NCBI RefSeq assembly: GCF_014472395.1
Contig: NZ_JACSZW010000005.1
Span: forward strand, 372,001-436,000
Length of the DNA: 64,000 nt
Source: Pedobacter sp. N36a
GTDB taxonomy: Bacteria > Bacteroidota > Bacteroidia > Sphingobacteriales > Sphingobacteriaceae
Direction: 5' to 3'
Positions 1 through 9,524 of the stretch are shown here, piece by piece. Each line of letters opens with the position of its first letter. Positions within the stretch are counted from its first letter, which is position 1. A model generated the notes under the pieces. The model was not told the DNA's origin. It searched no databases and worked only from the letters and a program-made list of their open reading frames with translations. Position numbers and translations under genes: made by a program.

Positions 1-546
1 ATTTTCTGGAAGGGGCTCAGGATCCAGGCCATTTCTTAACTTAACTAAAAACAGATATTGAGGTTTAGAACTCACCAATCCAGGGCTCACTCCTTCTATC
101 AATCGGATAGAAAACGGCTCATTGGATTTACTGGTAAACAATTTATTGGACAGACTGAGGCTTTCACGTGTGATTTTCCCTGTGAAAAGATGAGAACGCA
201 GAGAATCTCTAAGTTCAGGAATGGGAAGATCACTTAAGTTATACCTTAAGTTTTCATCGTTATTTTCCTGCTGAAGTTTCTCTTGTCTTCTTACCAATAA
301 AGCTTTGATGGAATAATCTGTTGGCGCAAAAAAGGTGACATCTCCATTAATCTCTTCCTTCATTCCTGCTTTATCAATGAGTACCAGCAGTGTATCAAAT
401 AAACGATTTGTTTTCAGGTAATCATAAGTACTCATATCCACATGAGCATCATGCAGGCTACCCCCAATAATATATTTGTCCTTTTTACATGATGTGACCA
501 TCATGGCTACTGCAAATGCGAGTAACACCAGGTGTGTTATTTTCAT
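1..546 (-). CDS. Fasciclin-domain lipoprotein (3' end cut by window edge)
   Basis: An open frame of 182 codons starts at 546 and runs off the left edge. The N-terminus is a lipoprotein signal with lipobox MVTSC (Cys about residue 20). Residues about 38-75 (YDYLKTNRLFDTLLVLIDKA followed by VTFFAPTD) match the start of a fasciclin (FAS1) domain. It begins 10 bp after the SusD stop and is probably the last gene, or one of the last, in the locus transcript. Fasciclin-like surface lipoproteins often accompany SusC/D pairs in Pedobacter-like genomes, where they probably act as accessory surface proteins; that role is inference. The C-terminal part is outside the window. Confidence 0.75.
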   Translation of the reverse strand, partial: MKITHLVLLAFAVAMMVTSCKKDKYIIGGSLHDAHVDMSTYDYLKTNRLFDTLLVLIDKAGMKEEINGDVTFFAPTDYSIKALLVRRQEKLQQENNDENLRYNLSDLPIPELRDSLRSHLFTGKITRESLSLSNKLFTSKSNEPFSIRLIEGVSPGLVSSKPQYLFLVKLRNGLDPEPLPEN

Positions 547-556
547 ATTCAAGTGC

Positions 557-2098
557 TTAAATTCTACCATTCCAATATTTATTTTGAACCAATAGCTGAT
601 TCTTTTGAAGTATATTTCTTGAGATCGGCCATTTCCAGCCATCCTGGTCAAAACGACTTTGAGGGAAACGACCTTCCGTATATCCTGCCAGTTGATTGTT
701 ACGAACCATCACATACCATAATTGACCTTCGAAAGCGATTTCACGATAAGTTTCTTCGAAAATCTCCGTTTTGAGGTCGGTATTACTGCCATCATAATCC
801 GTCAGACCGGCACGATTTTTCACCTTATTCAAGTCGGTAAGCGCAGCAGCAGCATTGCCTAGTAAATCATTACATTCTGCACGGAGCAGTAGTTGTTCTC
901 CCAGTCTAAAGATTGGAATGTTACAATCGACCAGAGGGTTGGTGCTGTTTTCAGGATTTCTGAACTTTACATTTTCTCCATTACGGCCTGTAAATTTGGT
1001 AAGGATCCAATTGTCTACTTTAGCTTTGTCGAAATTATAGCTATAGCGCGCATCATTGTCGTAATAATACATGCCTTCCAAAAAGTTATGATTTAGTACT
1101 ACGCGCATATCAGATTTATCCTTAATGTAAGGCTGCATACTGGTCGTATAGTAGAATCCATCTCCCAGCTGATATTCATTTTGCTCCAGGCTAAGCGGCA
1201 CTTCAAAAATTGCTTCGGAGCTTCTTCCTTTGAACAAACGATCGAAGTTAGTTGCTGGCACTAAACTATAGGTACCTGCATTGGTGATGGAATCAATCGA
1301 GGCTACTGCCTGTGTCAATAAGGCGCTGTTCGTGTTTTTACCCAGAAAGTACTGCCAGCGAAGGATATTTGCTTTCAGTGCAAAGACCGCACCTTTATCC
1401 GCTGCCACCGCGTGGTCAGCACCGGTTGTAAATTTCAGCAGTTTTTGTGCTTTTGCCAGATCTGCAAGTGCGGAATCCAGCACTACTTTTTCTGAAGTAC
1501 GCGCTAAGTTCTGAGAAGACACCGGGTCAGCATTATTTTTAAGCACCAATGGCACATCGCCCCAGATTCTAACCATGTAAAAATAGTTGAATGCCCTCAT
1601 GAAATAAGTTTCTCCAAGGATTCTGTTTTTGCGATCTGAGGTAAATACATTATTCGGCATCTGACTTACTTTATCCAGTACCGTGTTGGCCATATTGATG
1701 GTTTTATAATAGGAATCCCATTCACCGAGGTCTTCGAGATACGGTCCGATAAAGTCGCCAATATTGATTCCTGTTCCATAGTACCCATCCCCTTCTATCA
1801 GGAAGCTCAGGGTAAAGTCTGAATTCACTTTGTTAAATTCATTGGTAGAAAGATCGCCATAGCTAAAATGCGACATATGATGACTGTTAGCCCCTCTGAA
1901 CATCGACTTTCTGGACAAAGAATATACTCCCGCCAATGCAGAGATGGCATCATCCTGAGTTTTCCAGAATGAACCTTCATAGGGCGCATCTTCAGGTGAA
2001 AAATTCAAGAGTTTTTTACAGGATGGTAATATGATTATGGATGCGATCAAACACAGCATGCTGATCACAACGTATGATTTTTTAGTTTTCATCTTCAA
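557..2098 (-). CDS. SusD/RagB family outer-membrane lipoprotein
   Basis: 513 residues, the usual SusD length. The signal peptide ends in a lipobox (IILPSC, Cys about 27). Visible landmarks are the N-terminal SusD-like region (YEGSFWKTQDDAISALAGVY), the TPR-like helices (ILGETYFMRAFNYFYMVRIW) and the C-terminal RagB region (ETYREIAFEGQLWYVMVRNN). SusD proteins sit on the outer surface and cap a SusC transporter, binding the glycan or glycopeptide. It lies 16 bp behind the SusC frame, so the two are co-transcribed. Because the upstream SusC carries a frameshift, this SusD may have no working partner. The ligand cannot be read from sequence. Confidence 0.93.
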   Translation of the reverse strand: MKMKTKKSYVVISMLCLIASIIILPSCKKLLNFSPEDAPYEGSFWKTQDDAISALAGVYSLSRKSMFRGANSHHMSHFSYGDLSTNEFNKVNSDFTLSFLIEGDGYYGTGINIGDFIGPYLEDLGEWDSYYKTINMANTVLDKVSQMPNNVFTSDRKNRILGETYFMRAFNYFYMVRIWGDVPLVLKNNADPVSSQNLARTSEKVVLDSALADLAKAQKLLKFTTGADHAVAADKGAVFALKANILRWQYFLGKNTNSALLTQAVASIDSITNAGTYSLVPATNFDRLFKGRSSEAIFEVPLSLEQNEYQLGDGFYYTTSMQPYIKDKSDMRVVLNHNFLEGMYYYDNDARYSYNFDKAKVDNWILTKFTGRNGENVKFRNPENSTNPLVDCNIPIFRLGEQLLLRAECNDLLGNAAAALTDLNKVKNRAGLTDYDGSNTDLKTEIFEETYREIAFEGQLWYVMVRNNQLAGYTEGRFPQSRFDQDGWKWPISRNILQKNQLLVQNKYWNGRI

Positions 2099-2114
2099 AT
2101 GGTTCTAATGGTGT

Positions 2115-5100
2115 TTAAAATGTCGCCCTAAATCCTAAAGTAAACTTGCGCGGTAGAGGATAGCCGTTTCCGTTATAGATACCTAGTGCATCTACAGCCT
2201 CTACATCTGGTAAATTTGATTTCTGGAACGTGTACACATTGTCCACAATGCCATATACCTGCAAAGCGCTTATTTTTGCTCTTTTCATCCATTCATTTTT
2301 GAATCTATAACCCAGGTTAATGTATTTGATACGGGCATAACTTCCGTCTTCCATATAGGCCGAAGAAAAGGTATTGAACTGATAATAATAACTGTTATAG
2401 GGATTGACATCCGCATAATCAGCTACATCTCCAGGATTGCGCCAGATGGAAAGTTTGCTCAGGTCAATTAAGCCCTGCCCATAGAAATTACCGATTTGTT
2501 TATAATTCGTCAAGAGCGAAGCCACGTAAGTATTGTATACATCCCGACCTAGGGCAAAGGAAGTAAACACTTCTAGAGAGAAGTTTTTATAACTAAATGT
2601 ATTGCTGAAACCACCAGTTACTTTTGGATTTGGATCGCCTGTTCTGACCAGGTCATTTCTATCCCAGACATCATAATCTCCATTTTGATCGATCCAGCGA
2701 TAAGTACCTGCACCGGCTACCACTGATCCATCCCAGTAGGTGATCAGATTACCTGTTCTCGGATCAAAAGGAACGTCTCCCTGTGTAGCATAAACACCAT
2801 TAGATTTCACCTGATAGAATTCATTAATAGGTCGGCCTTTTGAAAGGATATAGGTTGTACCATTATAATCAATCACAATATCACGGTTTCCATCTGGAAG
2901 TTTAGTGATCTGATTTCTGTTCATGGATAGGATCAGGCGTGGATTCCACTGGAAACTTTTCTCTGGAGAGAAGACTTTACCTGAAATATTAAATTCAAAA
3001 CCAATGTTGCGTACCCCTACTGAATTTGTAAAGACCTCATCGTAACCACTGGTAGAAGGCATTTTCAACTTAAAGAAGATGTCTTTCGTACCACGGTTAT
3101 AAACATCTGCAACCACTTGTAATCTGTTATTAAAGAAGTCGGCATCAATACCGATATTGCTTTGCACTGCCTTTTCCCAGGTCAGGTTATCCTGAGTAAC
3201 TGTGCCCGGATCATGGTTAATTACAGTTACCCCATTATAGGTATACATATTGTTTCCATCGTATAAACCTGCTTTTCCGACCAGATAGGAGTTATAAGGA
3301 GCATAGAAATTATCAGGAAGATTACCGCTAATTCCAAAGCTACCTCTAATCTTTAGCATATTGATCCAGGATTTCGTTTTAGACATGAAGGCTTCATCAG
3401 AGATAATCCAGCCTGCTGAAACTGCTGGGAAATATGCCCAGCGATTGTTTTTACCGAAACGAGAAGAAGCGTCACTTCTGATGGAAGCAGACAGTAAGTA
3501 TTTGGATTTAAAATCATAGTTCACACGTCCGAAAAAAGACAGCATTCCTGCCTCGGCATTATTTGACTTGGTATAGTTCAGGTCAAAATTGCCGGGTTTA
3601 ATTCCATTGACAGTAGAAATAGAGTTGTTTCCTGTTCCGTAGCCACCAACTCCTGAATAGCCTACATTAATGTAGTTAATGGTGTTACCAACCAGAAAAT
3701 TCAGGTGATGATCATCCTTGATGTCCAAATTATAGCTCAAGAAATTATCCATATTAAAGTTTTGGTACTTAGAATTCATGGAATAAGTATAAAATACACC
3801 ATCTGCATCTAAAGCACTTGGTCTGAACAAATCACGACTTGAGTTTGTGAGTAGCAATGAACTCTGACTGGTCAGTTTTAATTTTGGGGTGATGTCATAA
3901 TAAAGCGTTACACTTGTGGAAATGTCATCATTGATATTTTTATCTTTTGCAAGATCATACTGGCCAATGAAATTGAGGCTATCCATTCGGCTAAGCTGAA
4001 ACAAGGAAGATGGGAAAGCGCCGCTATTGATCGGCAGCGGATTGCTATAATCGGCATTAGGATCAGGAATTACCCCTCTTCCTCTGGATCTGTCAGTTCT
4101 GGAAGCGCGGAAGGAAAGGTCAATATTCAACTTTGGTGACATTTTATACCCCATATTTGCAGCGAGATTATAACGCTTAAAGCCGGTCGACTTTACAATT
4201 CCCTCTTCATTATAATAATTTCCACTTAGGCGGTAATTCACATTTTCACTTCCTCCGAAAGCAGAGGCATCAGCGTTATAAATTCTCGCGGTCTGGAAGA
4301 AAAGTCCTTGCCAGTCGGTATTGTTATTAAATGCCGGGTTCAAACTATCTGTTAGCAAAAGGGGAAGCGTGCTTAGCTGCTGATAATTTCCTAAAGAAGT
4401 CAGGTAATTCATTTTGTACCTCCGTTCTTCCGCACCTACATAGTAAACTTCACTTCGTGCTCTGGTAGACAACCCTGTATAGAAGTTTGCATTTACCTGT
4501 GGTTTCTCCCCATTTTTTCCCCTTTTCGTTTTAATCACTACAACGCCATTTGCACCTCTTGAACCGTAAATTGAGGCAGAAGCTGCATCCTTCAAAACAT
4601 CTATACTCTCAATATCATTAGGGTTAATACCGGCTACAAAATTGGTTTGGGTCACATCACTAAAACCTGAGATGTCATTATAAGAGACTGGAACGCCATC
4701 GATAATAAACAATGGACTAACTGAGTGCATTTGCTGCATTTACAGTTCTGCTCATGGCCGTATTTCCACGAACGGTAAAGGTTGGTCTGGATCCCGGTTC
4801 ACCAGAATAATTCTGGATATTCACCCCTGCCACTCTTCCCTGCAGCAACTGATCAAAACTTGGTGAAGGAAGGTTTTCGATGTCCTTCGCCTTCACTGTA
4901 GACACAGCTGCGGTAGAGGTTCTGCGGGAAACGGTCTGGTACCCGATCACCACTGCATCTTTCAATAAATTTGGATTCGGCACTAACCTGATATTGAAGG
5001 TTTTTTCAGAACCCACTTTTAAAGTTTTGGTTACATATCCAACAAAGGATATAGAAATTGAAGATTCTGGTCCGCCAACATTCAATTTAAATTCTCCTTT

Positions 5101-5595
5101 ACTATCTGTCTGCGCCACATTACTGCCACCCAGCTCTTTTACAGAAGCTCCAGGAAGACCTTGTCCGGTTTCATCAAGCACCTTACCTGAGATGCTCAAA
5201 AAAGCGACGCTCTTTTTTGTCTGCAGATTGGTTTTTGGTTTCTCCTGAACAATCAGTGTTTTTGTATCCAGCGAGTATTCGAATGGCTGATTGATAAAGC
5301 AGAGGTCCAATGTTTCTTCCAGACTTGCATCACGGACATGAATAGTAACAGGTTTTGCAATAGAGATATCTGTTGCAATAAATACAAGGTCATAACCTGT
5401 TTGTTTGGTTATTGATTTTAAGACCTTTTCAAGTGTTACGTTACTTTCCGACAACGTAACTTTCTTTTGTGCTAAAGTAGAAGCATTCACCTGAAACATA
5501 ATCAACAATAGCATAGCTATGGAAAGCTTCATGGTTAAAAGAATTTTATTTTTCACATAGGAATTCCTATACGAATTAAAATCGTACAATTTCAT
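2115..5595 (-). pseudogene. SusC/RagA TonB-dependent transporter, split by a +1 frameshift
   Basis: Two overlapping frames together make one SusC of about 1160 residues. The N-terminal frame (4717-5595, 292 residues) has a signal peptide, an STN domain (about 46-115, typical of receptors under FecR/sigma control), a carboxypeptidase-regulatory-like domain (about 133-205) and the start of the plug (LLQGRVAGVNIQNYSGEPGS). It stops at TAG. The C-terminal frame (2115-4739) resumes with [10 protein letters not shown], the [20 protein letters not shown] plug motif and the whole beta-barrel, ending FTLGFRATF. The second frame is +1 to the first, and removal of one base near 4720 would rejoin them. 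The break may be a real mutation or a sequencing/assembly error. The barrel shows no other damage, which suggests the break is recent or artefactual. Confidence 0.9.
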
Positions 5596-5763
5596 ACATT
5601 TGGTAAGTTTGGGTTTGATGATGAGTTCAACTTCGCGGTATCATCATCATCAGTTTGGTTGATAACTTTGTTTAATACAATGTATTAGCGACAATGACCC
5701 ATAATATGATCCCGGGGGCGCGTCAACGCTCCTGGTTTCTTTATAAATCATTCAGAGTAGAGT

Positions 5764-6900
5764 TTAAGGCATAGCGATAATCCTCCTTCCTTCTGTCTTA
5801 AATTTAATTTTTCTAGTTAACTGAAGTACCCTTAGTACTTCCGAAAGGCTTTTAGATCGGGAGATCGTCCCTCCGATTTTAATCTGGTCAAATTCTCCTT
5901 CAATACTGATGTCTACATCATACCATCTTTCCAGCTTATGCAGCACAGTAGGGACATCATCTCTATCGAATGCAAAGAACCCGGTTTTCCAGGCAATTGC
6001 ATCTTCAACATCAACTTGTTTAATCTGGAAATCTTTTACCTCCAATGCAGATTGCTGTCCTGGCTTTAGCAGCGCAGACGTATTTGCATCTTTAACAGTC
6101 AGGCGCACACTTCCTTCTAATAAAGTAGTTACAATGTTGGGTTGATTAGCATAAGCATTAATGTTAAAATGAGTCCCCAGCACTTCCAGTTCCTGTTTTC
6201 CGCTAATCACTTTAAATGATTTACCATGTTTTTTGGCGACCTCAAAATAAGCCTGTCCAGTTAATTCTACTTTTCTTTCAGCACCAACAAATTCCACCGG
6301 ATATTTTAGGGAAGATGCAGCATCCAACCATACCTTGCTTCCATCTGGCAATAAGATTTGAAATTTGCCCCCTCTGGGTGTTTCTATGGTATTGAATTGC
6401 GGTGACTTTCGAATTTCTACCGTATTTCCAGCTGGAACTGAGGAGTAAACCAACTGACCGTCAATAGATTTAGATATCTTTAGACCGGATTGCATGGCAA
6501 TTTCTCCTGCTTTAACATCTGATAAACTAATTTTAGATCCATCGGCAAGTGTCAGCATCGCTTTATCTGTACCGGCTTTTATATCCAGGATGCTTTCATG
6601 GGTATATGTTGAGCTTTGCTTTCCTGGAAAATAATAATATATAGATACCCCGAGGGTAAATAAAACAACTGCAGCCACTGCAATTCGAGGCCATAGCGTC
6701 CATTTCCTTTGCACGCGCTCTGATCGTTCAAGATGATCATGGATGAATGCAATGTCCTCCTCATATTCTGCAGCAGTCAATGGTGCAGAATTTTCTATGG
6801 TATGCTGGTTATACCAATTTTCCACAAAAGCTCTTTCCGCTGATGAGCACTGATTGGCAAGGTATCTTCTTAACAGTTCTTTGAATTGAGTACTCTGCAT
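5764..6900 (-). CDS. FecR-family anti-sigma factor
   Basis: 378 residues. The N-terminal cytoplasmic part (about 1-65) would bind the sigma factor, one membrane helix lies at about 70-91 (IAVAAVVLFTLGVSIYYYF), then the periplasmic FecR domain (IETPRGGKFQILLPDGSKVW, DAASSLKYPVEF, LLEGSVRL) and a C-terminal DUF4974-like domain (FDRDDVPTVLHKLERWYDVD). In Fec-type systems the periplasmic part receives a signal from the STN domain of the receptor and releases the sigma factor. The gene lies 64 bp after its sigma gene and 168 bp before SusC, the normal order. The FecR-SusC gap contains a GC-rich imperfect hairpin near 5713-5735 that could weaken readthrough. Confidence 0.92.
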   Translation of the reverse strand: MQSTQFKELLRRYLANQCSSAERAFVENWYNQHTIENSAPLTAAEYEEDIAFIHDHLERSERVQRKWTLWPRIAVAAVVLFTLGVSIYYYFPGKQSSTYTHESILDIKAGTDKAMLTLADGSKISLSDVKAGEIAMQSGLKISKSIDGQLVYSSVPAGNTVEIRKSPQFNTIETPRGGKFQILLPDGSKVWLDAASSLKYPVEFVGAERKVELTGQAYFEVAKKHGKSFKVISGKQELEVLGTHFNINAYANQPNIVTTLLEGSVRLTVKDANTSALLKPGQQSALEVKDFQIKQVDVEDAIAWKTGFFAFDRDDVPTVLHKLERWYDVDISIEGEFDQIKIGGTISRSKSLSEVLRVLQLTRKIKFKTEGRRIIAMP

Positions 6901-6964
6901 AGTAGGGAATTGCGATTAATTAAAGAACAAGACACTTAACTTGAAGGTAGGGCCCAGATGAAAA

Positions 6965-7528
6965 TTAAAAAAAGAGAAAAAATCCATCCATCTTCAGTCT
7001 CAGGACCTTTAAAGCATTATTAATCTGATTTTTAACAGTTTTCTCAGACAGGTTAAGTTGAGAAGCGATTTCTTTCCTGGAAAGATTATGCTTCCGACTG
7101 AGTTCAAATACTTCTCTCATCTTTTCCGGCAAACAAGAGACTTCTTTTTCTATGAGTACGGTCAGCACATTCTCCCGCAAACGATGATCAGTAGGAGATT
7201 CAAATCTTTCCATATTGTCTTTGATGGATAGAAAATAGGTAGATTCCACCTGTTTATGATAAATGGCATTAAGAATCCGGTTTCTCAAAGCACAGTATAA
7301 ATACCCAGACAGGTTGTTTTCAATAGCAATATTTTCTCTTTTATGCCAAAATACAGTAAACAACTCCTGAATTATATCCCTCGCTTCCTCACGATTCTGA
7401 AGTTTTGAATAGGCATGACTGTACAAAATTCCAGAATATCTTTTATAAATCTCAGTGTATGCGGTTCTGTTACCCAACCTTAATAATGCGACCAATTCTG
7501 GGTCAGAATAAGTTATAAGCAATGACAT
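6965..7528 (-). CDS. ECF-type RNA polymerase sigma-70 factor
   Basis: 187 residues, the usual ECF size. Region 2 is seen at about 25-60 (YSGILYSHAYSKLQNREEAR followed by DIIQELFTVFWHKRENI). Region 4 is the helix-turn-helix at about 130-175 (LPEKMREVFELSRKHNLSRK then EIASQLNLSEKTVKNQINNA). This is the Bacteroidota FecI-like group that controls downstream SusC/D operons through the adjacent FecR. It is the first gene of the minus-strand locus, preceded by about 440 bp of AT-rich DNA. The third element of the circuit, SusC, is frameshifted here. Confidence 0.93.
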   Translation of the reverse strand: MSLLITYSDPELVALLRLGNRTAYTEIYKRYSGILYSHAYSKLQNREEARDIIQELFTVFWHKRENIAIENNLSGYLYCALRNRILNAIYHKQVESTYFLSIKDNMERFESPTDHRLRENVLTVLIEKEVSCLPEKMREVFELSRKHNLSRKEIASQLNLSEKTVKNQINNALKVLRLKMDGFFLFF

Positions 7529-7970
7529 GATATTATCCCCCAGAACTAATGTAATATTTTTCTTACTAATTTTTATTTATACAGATAAAAAACAGAAAAA
7601 ATCAAAGAAGAACGGTTTGTTTAAATATTACTTCCTTATAAGTAAAAAAATATTTCTTAATTAAAACAAATTAGATTTTTTTATAACTAAAAACTATACC
7701 TGAAAGACAGTTATAAACAATAAAGAAGAAGATCATTACCGATAACTTATATCGATGAGCAACTTAAATAATTAAACGTATCGAATTACAACATCAGGAA
7801 ACATGAATAAACAATCAGCAGAAAACACCCAAATAAGGGATTAGACACTGTTTTAGCCTACCGAAACGAACAAACACGCGATCAATTGAATTAAATCATC
7901 GCAACACGAAAAATAAAAAGACTCAGGATTAGATGATTAGAGAAATCCTTTTAAATAATAGCGATCACAA
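7529..7970. other. AT-rich intergenic region without a gene
   Basis: This stretch separates the leftward sigma gene from the rightward tRNA-Ser. It is very A/T rich with long A and T runs and no credible frame. It should hold the promoter of the sigma gene, but I could not pick a convincing -33/-7 pair for it. Confidence 0.6.
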
Positions 7971-8001
7971 TTTGTAGAATTGATTGGAGTTCGTACTTTT
8001 G
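7971..8001 (+). promoter_or_regulatory. Promoter of tRNA-Ser copy 1
   Basis: TTTG at 7971-7974 and TACTTTTG at 7994-8001 are separated by exactly 19 bp. This matches the Bacteroidota housekeeping promoter (-33 TTTG, -7 TAnnTTTG). The tRNA starts 5 bp downstream, and copy 2 has the same arrangement. Confidence 0.8.
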
Positions 8002-8005
8002 TGCC

Positions 8006-8092
8006 GGAGAGTTGGCAGAGTGGTCGATTGCGGCAGTCTTGAAAACTGTTGACTTGTCAAAGGGTCCGCGGGTTCGAATCCCCCACTCTCCG
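8006..8092 (+). tRNA. tRNA-Ser(UGA), copy 1
   Basis: 87 nt. The acceptor stem GGAGAGT pairs with ACTCTCC. The anticodon loop CTTGAAA gives anticodon TGA, flanked by a 5-bp stem (GCAGT/ACTGT). A long variable arm typical of tRNA-Ser is followed by the T loop GGTTCGAATC. CCA is not encoded (CTA follows). All 87 bases match copy 2 at 42384-42470. An integrase remnant lies directly downstream, so the 3' end is a probable integration target. Confidence 0.97.
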
Positions 8093-8119
8093 CTACTAGG
8101 TGACTAGATTTCGAAAAAA

Positions 8120-8149
8120 CCTGCAAATCATACGATTTGCAGGTTTTTT
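8120..8149 (+). terminator. Intrinsic terminator after tRNA-Ser copy 1
   Basis: A perfect 10-bp stem (CCTGCAAATC, 4-nt loop, GATTTGCAGG) is followed by six T and preceded by an A run, so it could work in both directions. The region after copy 2 has a related sequence that lacks two bases of the right arm. Confidence 0.8.
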
Positions 8150-8193
8150 CATTTAAGACCAAAGCCAAATGAAGCATCAATTCACATATAATT

Positions 8194-8243
8194 GGTGAGT
8201 CATTCGGTGAGTAGTTGAAGGTAATTTAAACTACTCACCGAAT
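8194..8243 (+). repeat. GGTGAGT direct repeats and 15-bp perfect inverted repeat, copy 1
   Basis: GGTGAGT occurs at 8194-8200 and again 12 bp later at 8206-8212. A perfect inverted repeat pairs 8202-8216 (ATTCGGTGAGTAGTT) with 8229-8243 across a 12-nt loop. It begins 110 bp after the tRNA. The same layout occurs 111 bp after tRNA copy 2 with different but again fully paired inner arms. It probably marks integrase binding sites or an att-associated structure of a tRNA-Ser-targeting element. Confidence 0.7.
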
Positions 8244-8246
8244 AGG

Positions 8247-8624
8247 ATGTATTTCATTAACCCATTACTACAATGGAATCCAAGGTTAGGAAGAGCCAAA
8301 GGCTACAAGGAATCGGTTAAATCATTCAACTTCTATCTGGACGATTTACAGATTAAGATCCACGAAGCACATTCCCAACTCACCAAAGAAAACCAGGAGA
8401 TTACTGCTCAGATTCTACGCGACAGATTTCTTGGAAAAGATAAAGACCGCCCAACTTTGCTAGAAGTATTCAAAGAGCACAATAAAAAGATGGAATCATT
8501 GTTAGGCATTGAATTTAGCAAGGGAACTATGGAAAGATACCGCAGCTCTTTAAAGCACACTGTCGATTTCCTGAACAGTCAGACGTCAACCCAATTTTTG
8601 GCTAATACAATGACGAAAAACTGA
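8247..8624 (+). pseudogene. Truncated tyrosine integrase remnant
   Basis: A 125-codon frame. From about residue 9 (QWNPRLGRAKGYKESVKSFN) to about residue 109 (GTMERYRSSLKHTVDFL) it aligns with residues about 50-150 of the intact integrase at 42783-43991, covering the end of the arm-binding domain and the start of the core-binding (SAM-like) domain. The first 45 or so residues and the whole catalytic domain (R..H..R..Y) are missing. The last 16 residues are unrelated sequence leading into a decayed PorP/SprF gene. It is the stump of an older element in tRNA-Ser copy 1 and cannot recombine. Confidence 0.85.
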
Positions 8625-9057
8625 TCTGGATGGAGATTTTGGTATCGCCTATACGTGCGGTACTTTCAGCTTGCAGGCTGCTATTCCTAACTTGAAAAGC
8701 ATACTTAAAAAGGATGTCATCAAACTTACCGACGTCACTACCTTTTATGCGGCCAACAGTTACCGTTTTAAGCTAACTGAAGGTGCAGAAGGTATAGATC
8801 TGGAACCCAATGGTTGCCTACCGCGGTGTTCAGGGTTTTGATAACATCTGGGATGCAGGTGCACAATTAGAAATTGCCAACTAGCAAGCACTTATTACGG
8901 GCATGTGTCACAGCACAAAAAATGCAACTTTTGGCCTGGGTATGGACTTCAGAAAAAATATCTGATCAGCGGCAATTATACCACACAAACGTCTGCGCTT
9001 AGCGGCTATACCAATGGACGTTTTGAACTGAACCTGAGGTTAAGTCTAAGGAAGTAA
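8624..9057 (+). pseudogene. Decayed PorP/SprF-family gene (C-terminal part)
   Basis: Translation with frame changes gives LDGDFGIAYTCGTFSLQAAI followed by PNLKSILKKDVIKL, then DNIWDAGAQLEIAN, HSTKNATFGLGMDF and a tail ending in NLRLSLRK. This is the C-terminal half of the PorP/SprF outer-membrane family linked to type IX secretion of gliding adhesins. At least two frameshifts and an in-frame stop (CAG to TAG after EIAN) are present, and the N-terminal half is gone. It joins the integrase remnant directly, so a deletion or rearrangement fused the two. Confidence 0.75.
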
Positions 9058-9248
9058 TTCAAAAAAACTCTTTAAAAGCGACAAATAAATCTCAACAACC
9101 CCTTCAAAACCAAGCTCAAATCCATAAAAAATCAAGATTTGGTAACGCGGCTAAATAAAAACTACTAAATCTGTAGATTTTATTCTTTTTATAAGAATAG
9201 AATCCTATCTTCGTATTATCAAAAAAACTCTTAACAATCTAGAAACCA
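9058..9248 (+). other. Intergenic stretch before the leader peptide
   Basis: AT-rich DNA after the PorP/SprF remnant with no credible gene. Its right half holds the putative promoter described separately (TATCTTCG at 9206-9213). Confidence 0.5.
9181..9213 (+). promoter_or_regulatory. Putative promoter with overlapping inverted repeat
   Basis: TATCTTCG at 9206-9213 differs from the Bacteroidota -7 box (TAnnTTTG) at one base. The -33 area is T-rich. It overlaps an inverted repeat, TATTCTT (9181-9187) and AAGAATA (9193-9199) with a 5-bp spacer, which could be an operator. Transcription would start near 9220, about 30 bp before the leader peptide. Confidence 0.4.
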
Positions 9249-9335
9249 ATGAAAACAGGCTTACATTTTATGAAAATGCAAAGAAAAACAGCTAAAGAAG
9301 GAACCCACTTTCTATTAGGCTGTTACTGTTGTTGA
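9249..9335 (+). CDS. 28-residue leader peptide ending in Cys-Tyr-Cys-Cys
   Basis: ATG at 9249 opens a 28-codon frame whose product begins MKTGLHFMKMQRKT and ends FLLGCYCC, the last codons being TGT TAC TGT TGT TGA. It lies between a putative promoter and a TonB receptor gene that starts 190 bp later, so it would be in the receptor mRNA leader. The basic, Met/Lys-rich body and the terminal Cys cluster resemble regulatory leader peptides that sense cysteine supply or a thiol-binding metal such as copper. No strong terminator hairpin is visible between 9336 and 9524, so the mechanism is unknown. It is too short for statistical confidence on its own. Confidence 0.5.
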   Translation: MKTGLHFMKMQRKTAKEGTHFLLGCYCC

Positions 9336-9524
9336 TGGTGATTTTTTTCAGTAATCACTGGAAAAGCTAAAAAGCTTACAAATAACTTATTGTTTAAACC
9401 TAACCGGATGCTAAAAACATCCACATGGCCATGCTTTGCAATTTATTTATTGCGGGTATCTGCCAAAAATAACGTCAGAACTCTGGCCATTTAAAACCAG
9501 CAAACCATTTAACATAAACACAAA

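Noticed and set aside
4715..4745. Programmed frameshifting in SusC
   Set aside because: No slippery heptamer or downstream pseudoknot-like structure is evident, and +1 programmed events are rare.
5705..5740. GC-rich hairpin between fecR and susC of the first locus as a terminator
   Set aside because: The stem has a mismatch, the loop is very short and no T run follows on the minus strand; mentioned only as a possible weak structure.
7965..8180. Minus-strand open frame across tRNA-Ser copy 1
   Set aside because: It is the antisense of the tRNA (translation ESGGFEPADPLTSQQFSRLP is a well-known tRNA-Ser artefact).
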